Below are positions 1-13,996 of a stretch of DNA of 64,000 nucleotides, in pieces. Below the pieces are notes generated by a model. It saw only the letters and a program-made list of their open reading frames with translations, made no database searches and was not told the DNA's origin. The first letter of the stretch is position 1. Every line of letters begins with the position of its first letter. This stretch comes from Peronospora farinosa (Eukaryota > Oomycota > Peronosporomycetes > Peronosporales > Peronosporaceae). The stretch spans positions 248,001 to 312,000 of the forward strand of contig CANTFK010000129.1 in the NCBI GenBank assembly GCA_947646735.1. The letters run 5' to 3'. A program made the position numbers and the translations under genes.

Positions 1-2329
<2,329 letters not shown>

Positions 2330-2330
<1 letters not shown>

Positions 2331-5300
2331 ACGATGATAAAGCTCACCTTGCTACACGAGAAAAATGCTCATCCGGCTGATATATTGATAAAGCAAGGCG
2401 CTCAAAAAGCTGACTAGTTGATGCAGCAGGGTGCTCAACAGACTGAACTGTTGAAACAACAGCAATCAAGTGCGCTGCTACCGAGACGACGCATATGCGT
2501 CGAACCGATCCTTACAGGTTGACGTCTCAAAGTTTAAGGCACTCCTTGTTGAGATGGTTTGTCGATCTCGAAGATGATATTGAGGCTTGCCGCATCGATG
2601 ACGATGCGATGAAGGTCACCATGTCAAAAATGGCTCACCGTGCCAAAGCTTGGGCCTTCCGCTGACCCATACGTTGTCCCAACGTATGATGTCTTTAAGG
2701 CGCGGCTCAAACACACGTTTGAACCGCCTTGTGCCGGATTCAGGGCTCGAGCTGAGCGCCTGGATCTGAAACAGAGTAAGTGTGACACACATGCTTACTC
2801 CCAGCACGTACGATACCTCGTCAGTTGTATCTTGCTGAAGATCATATATAATAAATAAACACAGGTTACAGTGTCTAGCAAAGGTGTGACGGATGATTTC
2901 GTCAATACCCACCTGTTCCGGAACTAAATTCGCTCGATAAGGCGATCTCTGCAGAGAAATAGGCGGACTTCAGCCTACACCACGCTCATGTACACTCGGG
3001 ATCCTATCGTTCACCGAGAAGATAGGATAGCGAAAGTGCAGAGCCACTGGGTCTCCCTATGTAGAGAGCGAATGACCTTTCTCTCCAGGATACAAGCGGT
3101 TGCAAAAGTACAATCACTGTTAAAATGGGTCACGACGCTTATGAGTACTCCCAGTGTCTTGTAAAACTGGGAATGACGATCGTACGTCTGCCAAGGAGAG
3201 GCAGTGACGTGGGTCCCACACTGCTGCGAAATCGCAACAACGTGCTGTACCGTAAAAAACGGTCAGGGTCAGTAGTGGCCGAGCGCCCTGCTGATCCAGC
3301 AACGTCAAGAGAGATCTCGGGACCTCTGACGAAGGATGCTCCCAACACACATTCACTGGTGACGCCGCGCCTAGTATGAGGTATCCTTTCTCCCTGTACA
3401 AGATAGAAGTGACTAAAGACATGACAATTTGTGCTCTAGTTGACTGTGGGGCGTCGAAAAACTTTGTCGCTGGATGATCGTAGGCTAAAGTATGCTGAGT
3501 GCGAGACACCTCCAACAAGGATGATGGCGTGCCTTGCAACAGGTGCATCCGTGACAGTATATAAACGTGTAGTGATACATTCACTACACGATAGAAGGTA
3601 AAGAGTACGATAATGATTTCATCGTACTCGATCTGGATGACCAATTTGATGTCATTCTAGGATTCCCATGGATCAGAAGATACGAGGCATGGGTCAGCTG
3701 GAAGCATCGAACCGTAGAGATGGCTGCCGCTTTTTCATCAGATGGTCATCTGATGAACGTCTTGAAGCGTTCACAAGCGCGTGAATGTAGTGTGATGGCC
3801 TCGCTTGTGGTATAGTCGCTAGTACCACTGGACGAGAACTCAGTATGACCTACAGTCATACTGTGAATCAAGCTGCCAGATTCTGGCAGATGCACAGTCA
3901 GCGCCGAAGGTTTCTCCACTCAAATCATTCTAGTGGACCGGGACATGAATGCTCGCCTAGAGGGCATCATTCACAGAAGAAAAAACTAGTTGCCCGGAAG
4001 CGGCAACACGGTAATCTTTGATCGACTAAAATTCGATCGTAGCGAATTTTGTTGTGGTTGCGCTACCACAGCTAGAGGAAGCTGATACAATAAGTCTTAT
4101 CGAGCTTGAGGAAATAAGTCTCCAAGAGACAATCACTGGGGTTTAATGAACTCAGGAAGTAACCGAGTCGCAGAATGTCCTAGTTAGTTACTGATCAAGT
4201 GTAGGCGCTTTTACGCTTTATCTGATGACGCCTTCGAATCCAGCTTCGAAGACAACACAATTAGCCACCCTCGAATCTAAACGGTTTTTACGCAATCTGA
4301 TAGTTGCAAAGTCGAGCAGATCTGCGTAACGTGGTAGAGGACGAGCACGTGATCGATATCCGTTCGGCAATGTAATCTGCTAAGAACGAGCGGGTCCTTA
4401 GAGGGTAATTGATGGACGAAAGAATCCTAGATAAGAAACTTTCCGGATTGAGTGATGCGCTTCTCGAATCTGGGAGTCACTGAAGTCAAATCCTTTGTAC
4501 AAGGTTTGGTCAAATTCAAGGATGTGTTCTTAATCCCGTTCCGTGTAAGCTACATATGGACAAAGTTACTCGATACAAGATCGACCTATTACCCGGCGCA
4601 AATAGATTGTGTAATGAATCAGTATCCAATGAGATTGAAGCGATCGACAAATTCTTCGCTGATCGCCTAACTGTGGGCCATGTGAGGGAATCAATTTCCC
4701 TCACAGCTCTCAGACCTTCTGTGTGCGCAAGGTCACAGGAGGCTAGCGAATACACGCGTTCAGCAATTTAAACACTGCAACGATACCGGCACAAACCACG
4801 ATTACGAGGAACGACGTGATGACAGGTTGAATGTTGAAAAGTATCATATTGTTGTATTGTGGATCTGATGGATGGTTTCTATAAAATCTCAATGCGTGAA
4901 GGGAACATCTCCGTGTACGGCAAAAAGCGCCCCTAGTACCATGCTCTAGGAGTGGTTGGTCATGCCGCAAGGTCTTAGTAATGCACCAGCCACATTCAAT
5001 AGATGTGTTAATCATCTATTGAGACCGGTGTGCGATTTAGCACCAAGCTACTTCGACAATGTATACGTCTATAGCAGGGTTATAAGTAAGAAAAGACGTG
5101 AAAGTCCATCGACTCGACTTCCGTAAGGTTCTTACACTTATGCGCGAGCAATTGTAGTACGCCAACCTCAAGAAGTGTATATTCGCAGCTAGTTCTTGGG
5201 TGCATCGTCAGAAAGAACGGCGTACGTCCTATTCTAGAAAATATTAAGGAGATCATTGACTGGCCATTGCCAGTCGATGCCAAGGGAATAAGGAAGTTAA

Positions 5301-5730
5301 TTGAGCTAGTGGAGTGCTTGCACAAATACTAGCGCAAGTACGCTGAAATGACAGTACATTTTTCTTGTTTACTCAAAAAATGTAAAGTGGGATTAGAACG
5401 CTGACTGTCAGCGTTCCTTTGAGCGTATAAAGCAAAGCGTAATACAATCGCCAGTTTTGGCGCTGCAGATCAGGACCGATATTTTTTGTCGTCTGTGACA
5501 CAAGCGATTTTGCAATCGGCTGTGAGCTGATGCAATACGATACAGATGGAGCTGTGCGTATTTTCTGCTATCAATCGCGTCAGCTGCAAACAGCTGGGCG
5601 TAAATCTATATTGAATGACAAGGAGCTTTGTGCCATGAGATATGCACTGGCTAAGTTTCGCGAATATCTCTTAGGAGAAATACCGTTCGTTGTGTATACA
5701 GATGTGGTGAAGTGCTTTCCGGAATTGTAA
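2330..5730 (+). mobile_element. Heavily decayed Ty3/gypsy retrotransposon
   Basis: Pieces of a gypsy polyprotein occur in canonical order on the plus strand, broken by many stops and shifts. Gag-like sequence is at about 2520-2850 (LRWFVDLEDDIEACRID, then an AKAW-type phrase and FKARLKHTFEPP). A retropepsin segment is at about 3425-3770, with LVDCGASKNFV holding the active-site Asp and a VILGFPWIRRYEAWVSW segment downstream. Reverse transcriptase pieces lie at about 4545-5330 (LLPGANRLCNES, GHVRESIS). RNase H is at about 5460-5700 (FAIGCELMQYD, then the LNDKELCAMRYALAKFREYL block). Integrase and LTRs were not found. It is related to, but clearly older than, the two elements downstream. It cannot be autonomous. 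Confidence 0.85.
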
Positions 5731-5950
5731 AGAACCCAGGGGAATGTTGGATTGAAGGGACAAGAGGCCGTGGACCAGGGAGAAGATACCACGCACCAGA
5801 GAGAAGGGTCCGGAGAGAAAAGGGACCTCGGAGTGAAGCGACAGTTAGCTGAGAATGTGAAAGACCAGCAAAGAAGAGATCATTACCAGGGTACAGGTTA
5901 ACCAACACCGAGAGAGTCGACCACGGTTCTCTTGGAAGGCACGGCCCAAT

Positions 5951-6034
5951 ATTGGTAGACTTTGGTCCCTCATTGGTAGCCCTAAGTCCCTCATCAGTTG
6001 ACCTGATCCTTCTTCGGTAGACTCGAGTCCCTAA
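5951..6034. repeat. Minisatellite, four 21-bp units
   Basis: Four consecutive imperfect 21-bp units start at 5951, 5972, 5993 and 6014. Units 1 and 2 share ATTGGTAG and GTCCCTC; units 3 and 4 are more diverged. The period is a multiple of three; a minus-strand frame reads it as a seven-residue repeat (about STDEGLR / ATNEGPK). Whether that frame is coding is unknown. Confidence 0.75.
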
Positions 6035-6479
6035 AGGCTCAGCCATTCCTGACCAGTCGACACAAGGAATCAGGTTTTAGGCAAGGATAGAGTAAAGGAG
6101 GAAATAGGATAGGACTATATCAAATACTATTCTATTTGCGATCTACGTGGCACGACTCCGTCACCCAACAAGACCTTGCTCTAGGCTACTCACTGTTCCG
6201 GGAAGGGATATATTTGGCCCCCCGTTGAAGACAGTTGCGTGGTTAAGTTCAAACGCGAATAGAGTTCCAGGATATGTTTGTCCTGTGAGCTCCCTCGAGT
6301 AGCAAAAAAACATACCCGCTATCGTAAGCGGTCACGGTCTGAGAGCAAAGTAAAGGTCAGGTGGTTCCTACCCCTAAAAAGAAGGAAAAGGCCAGGGACG
6401 ACAAGCTCCCTGAAGAATTTGGCTCTAAGCCCACTCTTGACAAGGTCGATCCAGTGGTCACCTACCGGCACACCGAGTG

Positions 6480-6710
6480 AAGCATATCCACTCGAGGCCC
6501 CCAGGTCTACCTCCCTCAAGGCAGATGCCTACATCCTCATCATCGCTTCCGAAGAGTACAACCTGACAGCCGACGGGTACACAAGTTGAGACACGCCATC
6601 GGGGTACCCCATTCGAATGTCGGCAGTCCGGCACAGTGAGTGGTTTGGGATCTCATCATACAATTTTGAGATCCCACTTCACCACACAGACCATGCGTCA
6701 TAATGCACGG
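6480..6710 (+). repeat. Dispersed repeat R, copy 1
   Basis: Shares an ordered set of phrases (GACGGGTACACAAG, GGGTACCCC, a TCGAATGTC/TTCGAACGTC phrase, then a CACCACA phrase) with the minus strand at about 14590-14790 and the plus strand at about 26780-26960. The copies are diverged but collinear. Family unknown; it may be part of a decayed LTR element. Confidence 0.6.
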
Positions 6711-6979
6711 CTCTAAACAGTTTATACCTCTCGCAACGAATGGCGAGATGGTTGTCGTTCTTCGCGGAGTAAAACTTCTCCGTAGAGTATTACTGAGACG
6801 TTTTAACGTCTCTGCCAATGTGCTCCCACGTCGGTCCAAATTCAAGCCGACTATGCAGTCCGACAGTGAAATAAATACCACCATGTCGCTACGCTAAGTA
6901 TGCTGTTATAATGTCGTCGAGTTTATTTGACGAATTAGAATGGCTTGTGCACAAGATAAGGAACTTGTACGCCTGATAA

Positions 6980-7295
6980 TGTAATGGGGCAACCTATTAC
7001 ATAAGTAGTTATAGAAATAATACTTAATTACATAAGTAGGCATAGGGCAGTATCCGATTAGCGGATACTGCACGTCATTTTATTATTGGTTTATTATTGG
7101 GGTGCCAGACCCAATGATTAGCCAACAATAAACTGACTTCCATATTGAGTGGTTCCCATGGCTAGGGAACATATTCGCACTTACTGTAAATTAAAACTAA
7201 AAAAAATAAAACAGAGTTATATTTACGAGTTAATTAAGAGCGCTTCCTCAACGCCCTTTTAGTGTAAGACGGTAACGGGTCCTTAGTATGTTACA
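6980..7295 (+). repeat. 5' LTR of gypsy element 1
   Basis: 316 bp, TGTAATGG...TATGTTACA. It begins with TGTAATGGGGCAACC followed by TATTACATAAGTAG, and lacks the hairpin found at the start of the 3' LTR. Diagnostic 5'-type bases are AATGATT near 7130, CCCTTTTAG near 7257, and GGTAACGGGTCCTTAGTATG near the end. The same states are found in the 5' LTR of element 2. Confidence 0.92.
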
Positions 7296-7297
7296 CC

Positions 7298-7316
7298 TGG
7301 TAGCACTTCGTAGTCC
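7298..7316 (+). promoter_or_regulatory. Candidate primer binding site of element 1
   Basis: TGGTAGCACTTCGTAGTCC begins two bases after the LTR end, the usual place for the tRNA primer site, and begins TGG as expected for pairing with a CCA tail. The matching tRNA was not identified. The same sequence lies at the equivalent place in element 2. Confidence 0.55.
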
Positions 7317-7321
7317 TTCCA

Positions 7322-8341
7322 ATGACCAGATCCGAGATGAACATGGGCGAGTCTTCGGTGGCTCCAGCGGTCTCGCTGGAGCATTCTAATTTTTCACATC
7401 TCACCTCAGTGGAGTGGCAGGCACTACATCGCCTCGCGGCGGTATCTGGTGAAACTATTGTGACGTCACTGCTGAGCACAGCGACGCCCGATGATCAACG
7501 CGCCGCCATCCATTTTATGGTGCGCGAGCTCCCCGAAGCGAATCGGCGAGTATTGACTCCCTCGCGCACTTCGCACCATGACGCTATCAAAATGGAGACG
7601 TCAACGTACTCCGGTGATGGTCCGGATCGTCTCCCCCTTACTCGCTGGTCTCGAGAGGTGGATATTGCAATCGCGTCAAGATTGATTGACGCTCCAACGG
7701 CCAAGGTCAATTTCCTGCTGTCTAGGTTTGTTGGCAAAACCAAGGAATGGGCTCTTGGAAAGCTCGTCGTAGATGAGTCGGCGTTCCCCACGCTGGACGA
7801 TATCCAGCGTGACTTACGACTGGATTTCGAGCCTCCTCAAGATGAATCTCGCTGCGTGCCGATTTCTTCTCACTCCGACAGGGCAAGCTGTCGATGCGTG
7901 ACTACGTGTAGAAGAAACGTCATCTTGCTTCGTGCATTACCACGCAGCCGATCGACATGGCTTCACAAGTCCATGTCTTTATTTTTGGTATGCAGGAGGG
8001 CATGACGCGTTACTGCCTCACTCGTGCTGAACCAAAGTCCCTTGAGGAGGCATTTGCCCGCGCGCTTCGTGAGGGTTACACTCTCGCGTCGTCGTACCTG
8101 CACGCAGCGTCACCAACATCCCCGGAGATCTGGCCCAGAACCAATGGAACTTGACCTCTTGCGGCAAATCATCCGGCCGCGACATGCGCAATCCTAACAC
8201 GATGAAGTGTTTTCGCTGTGGTAAGACAGGCCATCATGCGGCTGTATGTCGAGCACCTGCGCCGGTGACTATGAACATAGCTGTCTCACGAGGAGACGCT
8301 ATGTCGTCGGTGGTCCCGCCAAAAAATGAGCGGTTCCAGTA
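7322..8341 (+). pseudogene. Gag region of element 1, frame-broken
   Basis: Starts with ATG at 7322 and reads 227 codons as a retrotransposon capsid-like protein; the middle contains [19 protein letters not shown], a typical gypsy gag block. The frame then breaks near 7900. The continuation is in another frame at 7957-8154 (the block [20 protein letters not shown]). A CCHC zinc knuckle CFRCGKTGHHAAVC follows at about 8207-8250. The three pieces are collinear with an ordinary gag, so this is a broken gene, not separate genes. Confidence 0.85.
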
Positions 8342-8386
8342 GGCGCGAGGCGCCCTACTGGCAGAAATGGAGCTCCGAGTATTCAG

Positions 8387-8830
8387 GTGGCAGATTGGGC
8401 TCTTAGCCCCAAAGTGATCCATAATCACTTCAATGCCATTACCATGCGCGATGATTCGAGACAAATTATTATCAGTCTCATCGTTGCTGGAGTGAGCGAC
8501 CATTCCGAGCGTTGTTGGATTATGCCTTATAACAACTTCTTTCGTGCATCCTGTTTGCCCCTTCTCCCGTCGAATGTCACGGTTCGAGAATGTCCAGGTG
8601 ACATCGTTGTCAAACTTCCCGATGGACAACCAAAACGTGTCCCGCGTAAAACAGTGGTTTTACCGCACACTTTCGACGGTTTCCAGAGCAACGACGAATT
8701 TTTGGTGTACGAGATGAATTATGCATTTGATTGAATACTTGGGATACCGTGGCTGTCACGGTATCAGCCGAAGATAGATTGGCTATCTCGGTCCGTCAAA
8801 CGACGAAGCGAATATGATGTCAGTGAAGTT
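8387..8830 (+). pseudogene. Protease region of element 1, active site disrupted
   Basis: Collinear with the retropepsin domain of gypsy elements: the downstream half (FDGFQSNDEFLVYEMNYAFD, then ILGIPWLSRY-like sequence in the next frame) is well preserved. At about 8508-8535, where the D-[ST]-G-A active-site loop should be, the Leu-Leu-Asp run is followed by a stop and a frame change, and the GA is absent. The lesion is identical in element 2. Inactive as it stands. Confidence 0.7.
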
Positions 8831-8839
8831 TTCACTCAA

Positions 8840-9478
8840 TTGTTGGTCGCGTCATCCGATCGACCCCACGTCAGGGTCGTGAACGAGCTCGCCACGACTA
8901 GTAGTCAACACAGAGATATCGATGGCCCTCTGTGCGCAGTATGTTCCTTTACACTGATGAAGCCACAGATCGAAGAGGTCAAACAGCGATTCCCTCATAC
9001 ACAGACATCGGACGAGCAGAGGATCCCGGTTAATATCGAGGCGGTCGAGCAGGGGCTCCCGCAAACAAGTGAAGCGGTCGAAGACGAGCTCCCGCTTTTG
9101 ATTGACGAGAATGGGCGGACTATGGATCCGCATGAAACCGACGTGGTGGAGACTGACCTTCCACGTCTAGACGGGAATACATCATCCTCCTGTGATAGCG
9201 ACGTGCCAGTCTCGAGCAGTGGATCGAGACGCAAAAGAAACTGCAAGAAAGAAGCACGCCGATCACCGAGACGACGACATTCACGACAAAAAGCTGATGC
9301 AGATGATTTCGTAGTGACGGAATCCGTATGCGCGCTTGAATATGTGGAGGGATCCCCACATCGTGGCCGCTACATTGAGGTAACTAGCCCACCGTGCACT
9401 GCTGCAGATATCACATCTCTGCCAGACCTTGCATGGAAAGACTTCCTTCATGACCTCAAGGCCGGCGACATCGAGTAA
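8840..9478 (+). pseudogene. Linker region of element 1 pol
   Basis: A 212-codon open frame between protease and reverse transcriptase. It is hydrophilic and repetitive (EEVKQRFPHTQT, EAVEQGLPQTSEAVE and similar), with a basic SGSRRKRNCKKEARRSPRR stretch and the C-terminal LPDLAWKDFLHDLKAGDIE. It has no domain I recognise and occurs identically in element 2. Such spacers are common in oomycete gypsy polyproteins. Confidence 0.6.
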
Positions 9479-9599
9479 GTGTGCATAGTTTCAGCCACCG
9501 AAGCAGCCAGCGAAGAAGTTCTGGAGGATCGCCCAAACAGCGCCGAGCCTAAATCAGCGCGCAAAGAACGCTTTGTGGCATAGTTTTGGGATGCTCTTC

Positions 9600-10323
9600 T
9601 TGCTTAGGGTAACTCTGTCTATGATATCGCCCGTGAGTACGCCGATATTTTTCCGGAAAAAGTTCCAGCTGAGCTTCCGGCGGATCGTGGTGTGCGGCAC
9701 GAGATCTATCTCGTGCCAGGATCGAAATACTGCGTGACACAGCAGTGGTCGTTACCGCGTGATCAAGCCATCGCTATTGATGAATTTTTCGAGGGTCGCT
9801 GTAAGGCTGGCCATGTCCGCGAGAGTATCTCGCCCCATTCGAGCCTAACTTTCTGTATGAAGAAAGCCACCGGCGGTTGGCGCATTGTGCACGCTTTTAA
9901 CAAGCTGAATGACGCCACGATCTTTGCTCAAACGCCTACCCTCGAAAAGACATGGTATTAAATACCTTGTCCGGGATCGAGATCTACAGCGCCATAGATC
10001 TGGCAGACGGTTTCTATCAGATTCTCATGAGGGACAGCGACATTCCGTTCACTGCGGCCAGCACCCCAAGCGGGATGCTTTGGGAGTGGTTAGTCATGCC
10101 ACAAGGTCTTAAGAATGCTCCAGCTAAGGTCAATCGGATGGTGACACAAGTACTTCGCCCACTTCGCGACTTTGCACCGAGCTACTTTGACGATATTTTT
10201 GTTCACAGCTGCACTGAGCTTTTGCTCAGCGCTACGGAGGTACACCTTCGATACTTGAAGCAGGTGTTTCAAGTTATGCGCGAGAATAAATTGTATGCGA
10301 ATTTGAAGAAATGTGTCTTCTGA
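9600..10323 (+). pseudogene. Reverse transcriptase region of element 1
   Basis: RT fingers and palm in two frames. 9692-9961 carries WSLPRDQAIAIDEFFEG and FCMKKATGGWRIVHAFNKLN. 9952-10323 carries YSAIDLADGFYQILM, MPQGLKNAPAKVNR and the catalytic YFDDIFVHS (YxDD box) near 10182. The two frames meet at a shift near 9950; the first runs into a stop (TAA at 9959-9961). A further stop follows at 10323. The catalytic Asp residues are still encoded. Confidence 0.9.
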
Positions 10324-10499
10324 GCTCCCGAGATTCCAGTACTCGGTTGCTACGTCAGCAAAGAAGGTGTCCGCGCTGATCCTGAGAAGATCTCATCGAT
10401 CTGTTCCTGGAAAACGCCCAGGAACCAAACTGAATTACGTCATTTTCGGTCTGGCGAATTACTTGCATAAGTATACTAAGAATTTTCTAGCCATTATCG

Positions 10500-11010
10500 A
10501 CTTTGCTCAAGAAAGACGCAGTATGGTTATGGACGGCAGAACATCAATCTGCCTTCGACTCCGTAAAGAAGAGCTTGTCTGAGGCACCGGTGCTGATGCT
10601 ACCTGATGACTCTAAGCCATTCCACGTCGTATGCGACGCGAGCAATTTCGCTATAGGATGTGCTCTCATGCAACTTGATGACGAGGGCCGGGAGTGAGTT
10701 TTCAGTCACGACAAATGAAACCTGACGAGAAAAATTATCCGGTACACGATAAGGAACTTTTGTCTATACGTTACGCGCTAATCAAGTTCAAAGTATATTT
10801 GCTCGGCGAAAAGATGTTTTCTCTATCTACATAAATCACGCATCATTGCGTACCGCCGTCAAGAGTCCTCACTTGTCCCAGCGCATGGCACGGTGGTTGT
10901 CATTTTTCGCCGAGTATAAATTTTTGGTGCATTACAAGCCTGGCAAGAATAACATTCTCGCTGACGCGCTTTCTCGTCGTCCGGATTACGATCCTCGACG
11001 CGACATTGGT
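10500..11010 (+). pseudogene. RNase H region of element 1
   Basis: 10503-10697 reads VWLWTAEHQSAFDSVKKSL and FHVVCDASNFAIGCALMQ, the tether and first RNase H strand with the catalytic Asp. After a stop and frame change, the KELLSIRYALIKFK block and HYKPGKNNILADALSRRP (10846-11031) complete the domain. This is the normal gypsy order. Confidence 0.88.
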
Positions 11011-12045
11011 CACAAACGAGAATGTTGGTGACGACGAAGATCTCTTTGCGTGTTGTATTGAGATGGGGCTCAATGCGATGATTTCGACCCCCGTGCTTTT
11101 GATCCGAACTCAGATCGCTGAATCATATGCGAATGATTCCTTCTATGCAGGAATCATCAATTATCTCAGGGACCCGAGCAAAAAATTACTCGCGAAGTTG
11201 ACGAAACCAACACGCGACAACATCAAGATTTACGCGCTTGACGGTCCGTTGCTGACGTACACGATGGACGTCTTTGACTCCCCGCGTGTCGTCATCCCTG
11301 CTGATGACGACCTTCGAGCCCGATTGGTTCATGAATTTCACGACAGCCCAGCTGGCGGACACCTGGGTCGTGAAAAGACGTTTGCGGCTATTTCTCGCGT
11401 ATTTTTCTGGCCGCGAATGTTTATAAGTACATCCAGAAATGGGTGCGCTCCTGTGAAACCTGTCAGCGTGTGAAGCCCACCCCATCTTCACAAGCCCCAT
11501 TGCGTCCGCTTCCGATTTCTACGGAAGCCTGGCGCTTGGTCAGTATGGATTTTATCTTTAGCCTTCCACCGGATGAACAGAAACGCACGGGCGTATTGGT
11601 TCTAGTGGATCGATTTAGCAAAATGGTGCATTTTGCTCCGGTCTTCGCCAACATTACGGCGGAGACGACAGCGAAGATCTTCATTGATCTTATCTTTAGG
11701 CATCAAGGCTTGCCAGAATCTATTGTTTCGGACCGTGACCCGCGTTTCACTTCGACTTTTTGGGCCGAATTATTCCAACTATTAGGCACGCGGGTGATTA
11801 TGTCTACGGCGGCCCATCCAGAGACGGATGGGCAAACGGAGCGTGTGAACAGAGTGCTCGAAGATGTCTTGGGCAGTTATGCAACATCGTTCTCGTCATG
11901 GAGTTCGTTTCTTCCACTTGCAGAGTTAGCTTTCTACAATGGGTTCCATGCGTCAACCGGGTTGACGTCCTTTTCGTTAACAACGCGAGGCATCCTCGTG
12001 TTCCGGCGCTACTTGCTCTCTCAGCTTCGGAGCATCCATTCTTAA
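11006..12045 (+). pseudogene. Integrase of element 1, frameshifted
   Basis: HHCC zinc-binding region (FHDSPAGGHLGREKTF, then CETCQRVK) and DDE core: Asp in VSMDF, Asp in VSDRDPRFTSTFW, Glu in HPETDGQTERVNR. Relative to element 2 there are two extra bases near 11420 (AATGTTTATAAG versus AATGTATAAG), which split the ORF into 11006-11473 and 11443-12045. The equivalent element 2 frame is continuous through this region, so the shift here is specific to this copy. Confidence 0.9.
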
Positions 12046-12168
12046 AGCTTGGTGGGGGAGTATCTACTGATTACATTGCACCAGAACTAATGAGGATGAT
12101 TAATATGAGAATAAGGTTGCTGCCTATGCACCTAATACTGGTAATTTTGTGGCCAACGGCATGACGAG

Positions 12169-12560
12169 ATGCTTTCCATCGCGTCTCCCGTTCCTAATTT
12201 TGCCCCAAAAGAGAATACGTCGCCTGTAAGTTCGGCTGCAGTAACCGAATTTCTGCTATTACGACAAGGAATCACGCGTTTTGTGCGTGATGCATTACAA
12301 GAGGCAGTCGATAAGCAAAAGGAGAATGCAGACAGAAGAGGTCGAAAGAATATCTTGTTATTTCGAGAAGGTGACAGAGTATTGTTATCAACAAGTGGAT
12401 TACCGAACACCTCAGTGACGAATTTGGGCGCTAATAAGTTAGCGCCAAGATATATTGGCCCATTTCGGGTTGTTAAAGTGCATGGTGACGCTTACACGCT
12501 ATATACCTAAATCTATGCGTTTGCACCCGACGTTCTATGTCGGGCGCCTCAAAGCCTACC
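12169..12560 (+). pseudogene. Integrase C-terminal region of element 1
   Basis: The frame at 12169-12510 contains RDALQEAVDKQKENADRRG, then FREGDRVLLST and LAPRYIGPFRVVKVHGDAY, the GPF/Y-type module after the gypsy integrase core. The next frame gives MRLHPTFYVGRLKAYLP. Positions and motifs match other gypsy elements. Confidence 0.85.
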
Positions 12561-12984
12561 TACCGGTGGATCTCCCATCGAATATTTCCCGCTCTTCTGT
12601 GCCGGTACAAAAACTACATCCCTTCACGACAACGCTGACGACGACTGGGACCAAGTCCTGCCCGAATGCGTGTAGACTCGATCTGCTGGGATCCTCCGAA
12701 CGCAGTCGTCCCAAGTTGGCGCATGCGCTCAACCAGTACCAGCTGCTCACGTCGAGTCCGCTCAGCAGCCTCAGTCGCAGCATCCGCACGATCTTGAGCT
12801 CTCTCATCCATCTCGCGAGCATCAAGTAGGGTATTTTTCGATTCCTCTGCTTCAGCGCGAAGTAGGCGCAGCTCATCATTCGACTATACAGGCTCCCGAT
12901 TGCGAGAATCGGCGCTCATCGCCAGAGGTCTTCCGTCGTGATGCTCCTCCTCCCTTAGTTGATGCATCGGGTGCGCGACGTTGG

Positions 12985-13374
12985 ATGGTTGACCGTAATG
13001 TCGTTCACGAGGATCACAAGCCCCAGGCGCCGAGTAATAACTCGGCGCCCATGAAGAAGCATGTCGAGAAACATTACAGGGTTCGCTGGTTGGGATATTC
13101 CCCGGCGGACGATACATGGGAGCCATCGAGTACGCTGTCCCAAGATGTCCCGGACGTGGTCGAGGACTGTGAGCTCCGTAGAAAGACGGTGATCGCGATC
13201 AACGCTGCCGGTTCCATCCCCGATCCTGCGATCCGTAATGCTCGCGAGCAACGAAAATATGACAACCTCCTGAGCGACTCCGAGACCGAGACCTATTACG
13301 AGGCTCGGGAGCATACGGATGATACGGTTGACGACCACGTTTACGTGAACGCCCTCGTGATCGTAAGGGCGTGA
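12985..13374 (+). pseudogene. Chromodomain of element 1
   Basis: Contains HYRVRWLGYSPADDTWEPSS, the chromodomain core with the W-x4-D/S-x-TWEP signature, preceded by a KKHVEKH segment. In chromoviruses this C-terminal domain of integrase directs insertion to heterochromatin. The open frame is 129 codons and is preserved in element 2. The remaining element to about 13990 has no recognised domain. Confidence 0.85.
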
Positions 13375-13996
13375 TCTCACTCGTCGTAGATCGAACAATT
13401 GGAACTTTGAAAGGCTTCTCTTATAACGGGCAATCCATTGACGATATGCCCCACGTACACACCAAGTCGTCCCATTCCTGCCGGACCGGGCGAGATCTCC
13501 TCGTGTTGCACGTTGGACATCCCTCACGATCGTGGACGTAACAAAGATGATACTCGTCACAAGTCATGCGACAGATGCGTCGGCGCAGTTCGCCAATAGC
13601 GTGCCTATCACGCGTTCCCTCGCGACCATCTAACCAGGACGTGAAAGACTTTCCGTCACGTCGACTCACGTTCCAGCGTCTGATGAAGGCACACCAAGAT
13701 CTCTAAGACGGATCATCGGTATACGCGTTGTTCGTCGCTTTGCCTCTCACTGTACGGTATCGCATGAAGAGGTCCTTCATGACCTCCAGTGGCTCGGGTT
13801 CGACAGCACCTTCAAGACCATACAAGCGCCACGGCTTCAAGTCCCTATCCATGACCTGCGGCACCTATTCTATTCGAATCGTCTCTTGGTGTCCCCAGTT
13901 CTAATTGTCAGAGATATCGTTTCGTGGACGTCCAAAGTCTATGCTGCTCAGTTATGTGCTTACGTTGAGGTAAGCGCATCTTAACGAGGGGGGTGA

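Larger units (their letters stand above)
5731..6979. other. Repeat-rich spacer between gypsy elements
   Basis: No intact gene. Holds a 21-bp tandem repeat at 5951-6034 and one copy of a dispersed repeat at about 6480-6710, described separately. The open frame at about 6280-6590 is rich in Arg/Lys/Ser and matches no family I recognise. It ends at the first LTR of element 1. Confidence 0.5.

Noticed and set aside
12955..13560. Long antisense frames over the chromodomain regions of both gypsy elements
   Set aside because: They mirror the chromodomain ORFs and are present only because the two elements are near-identical.
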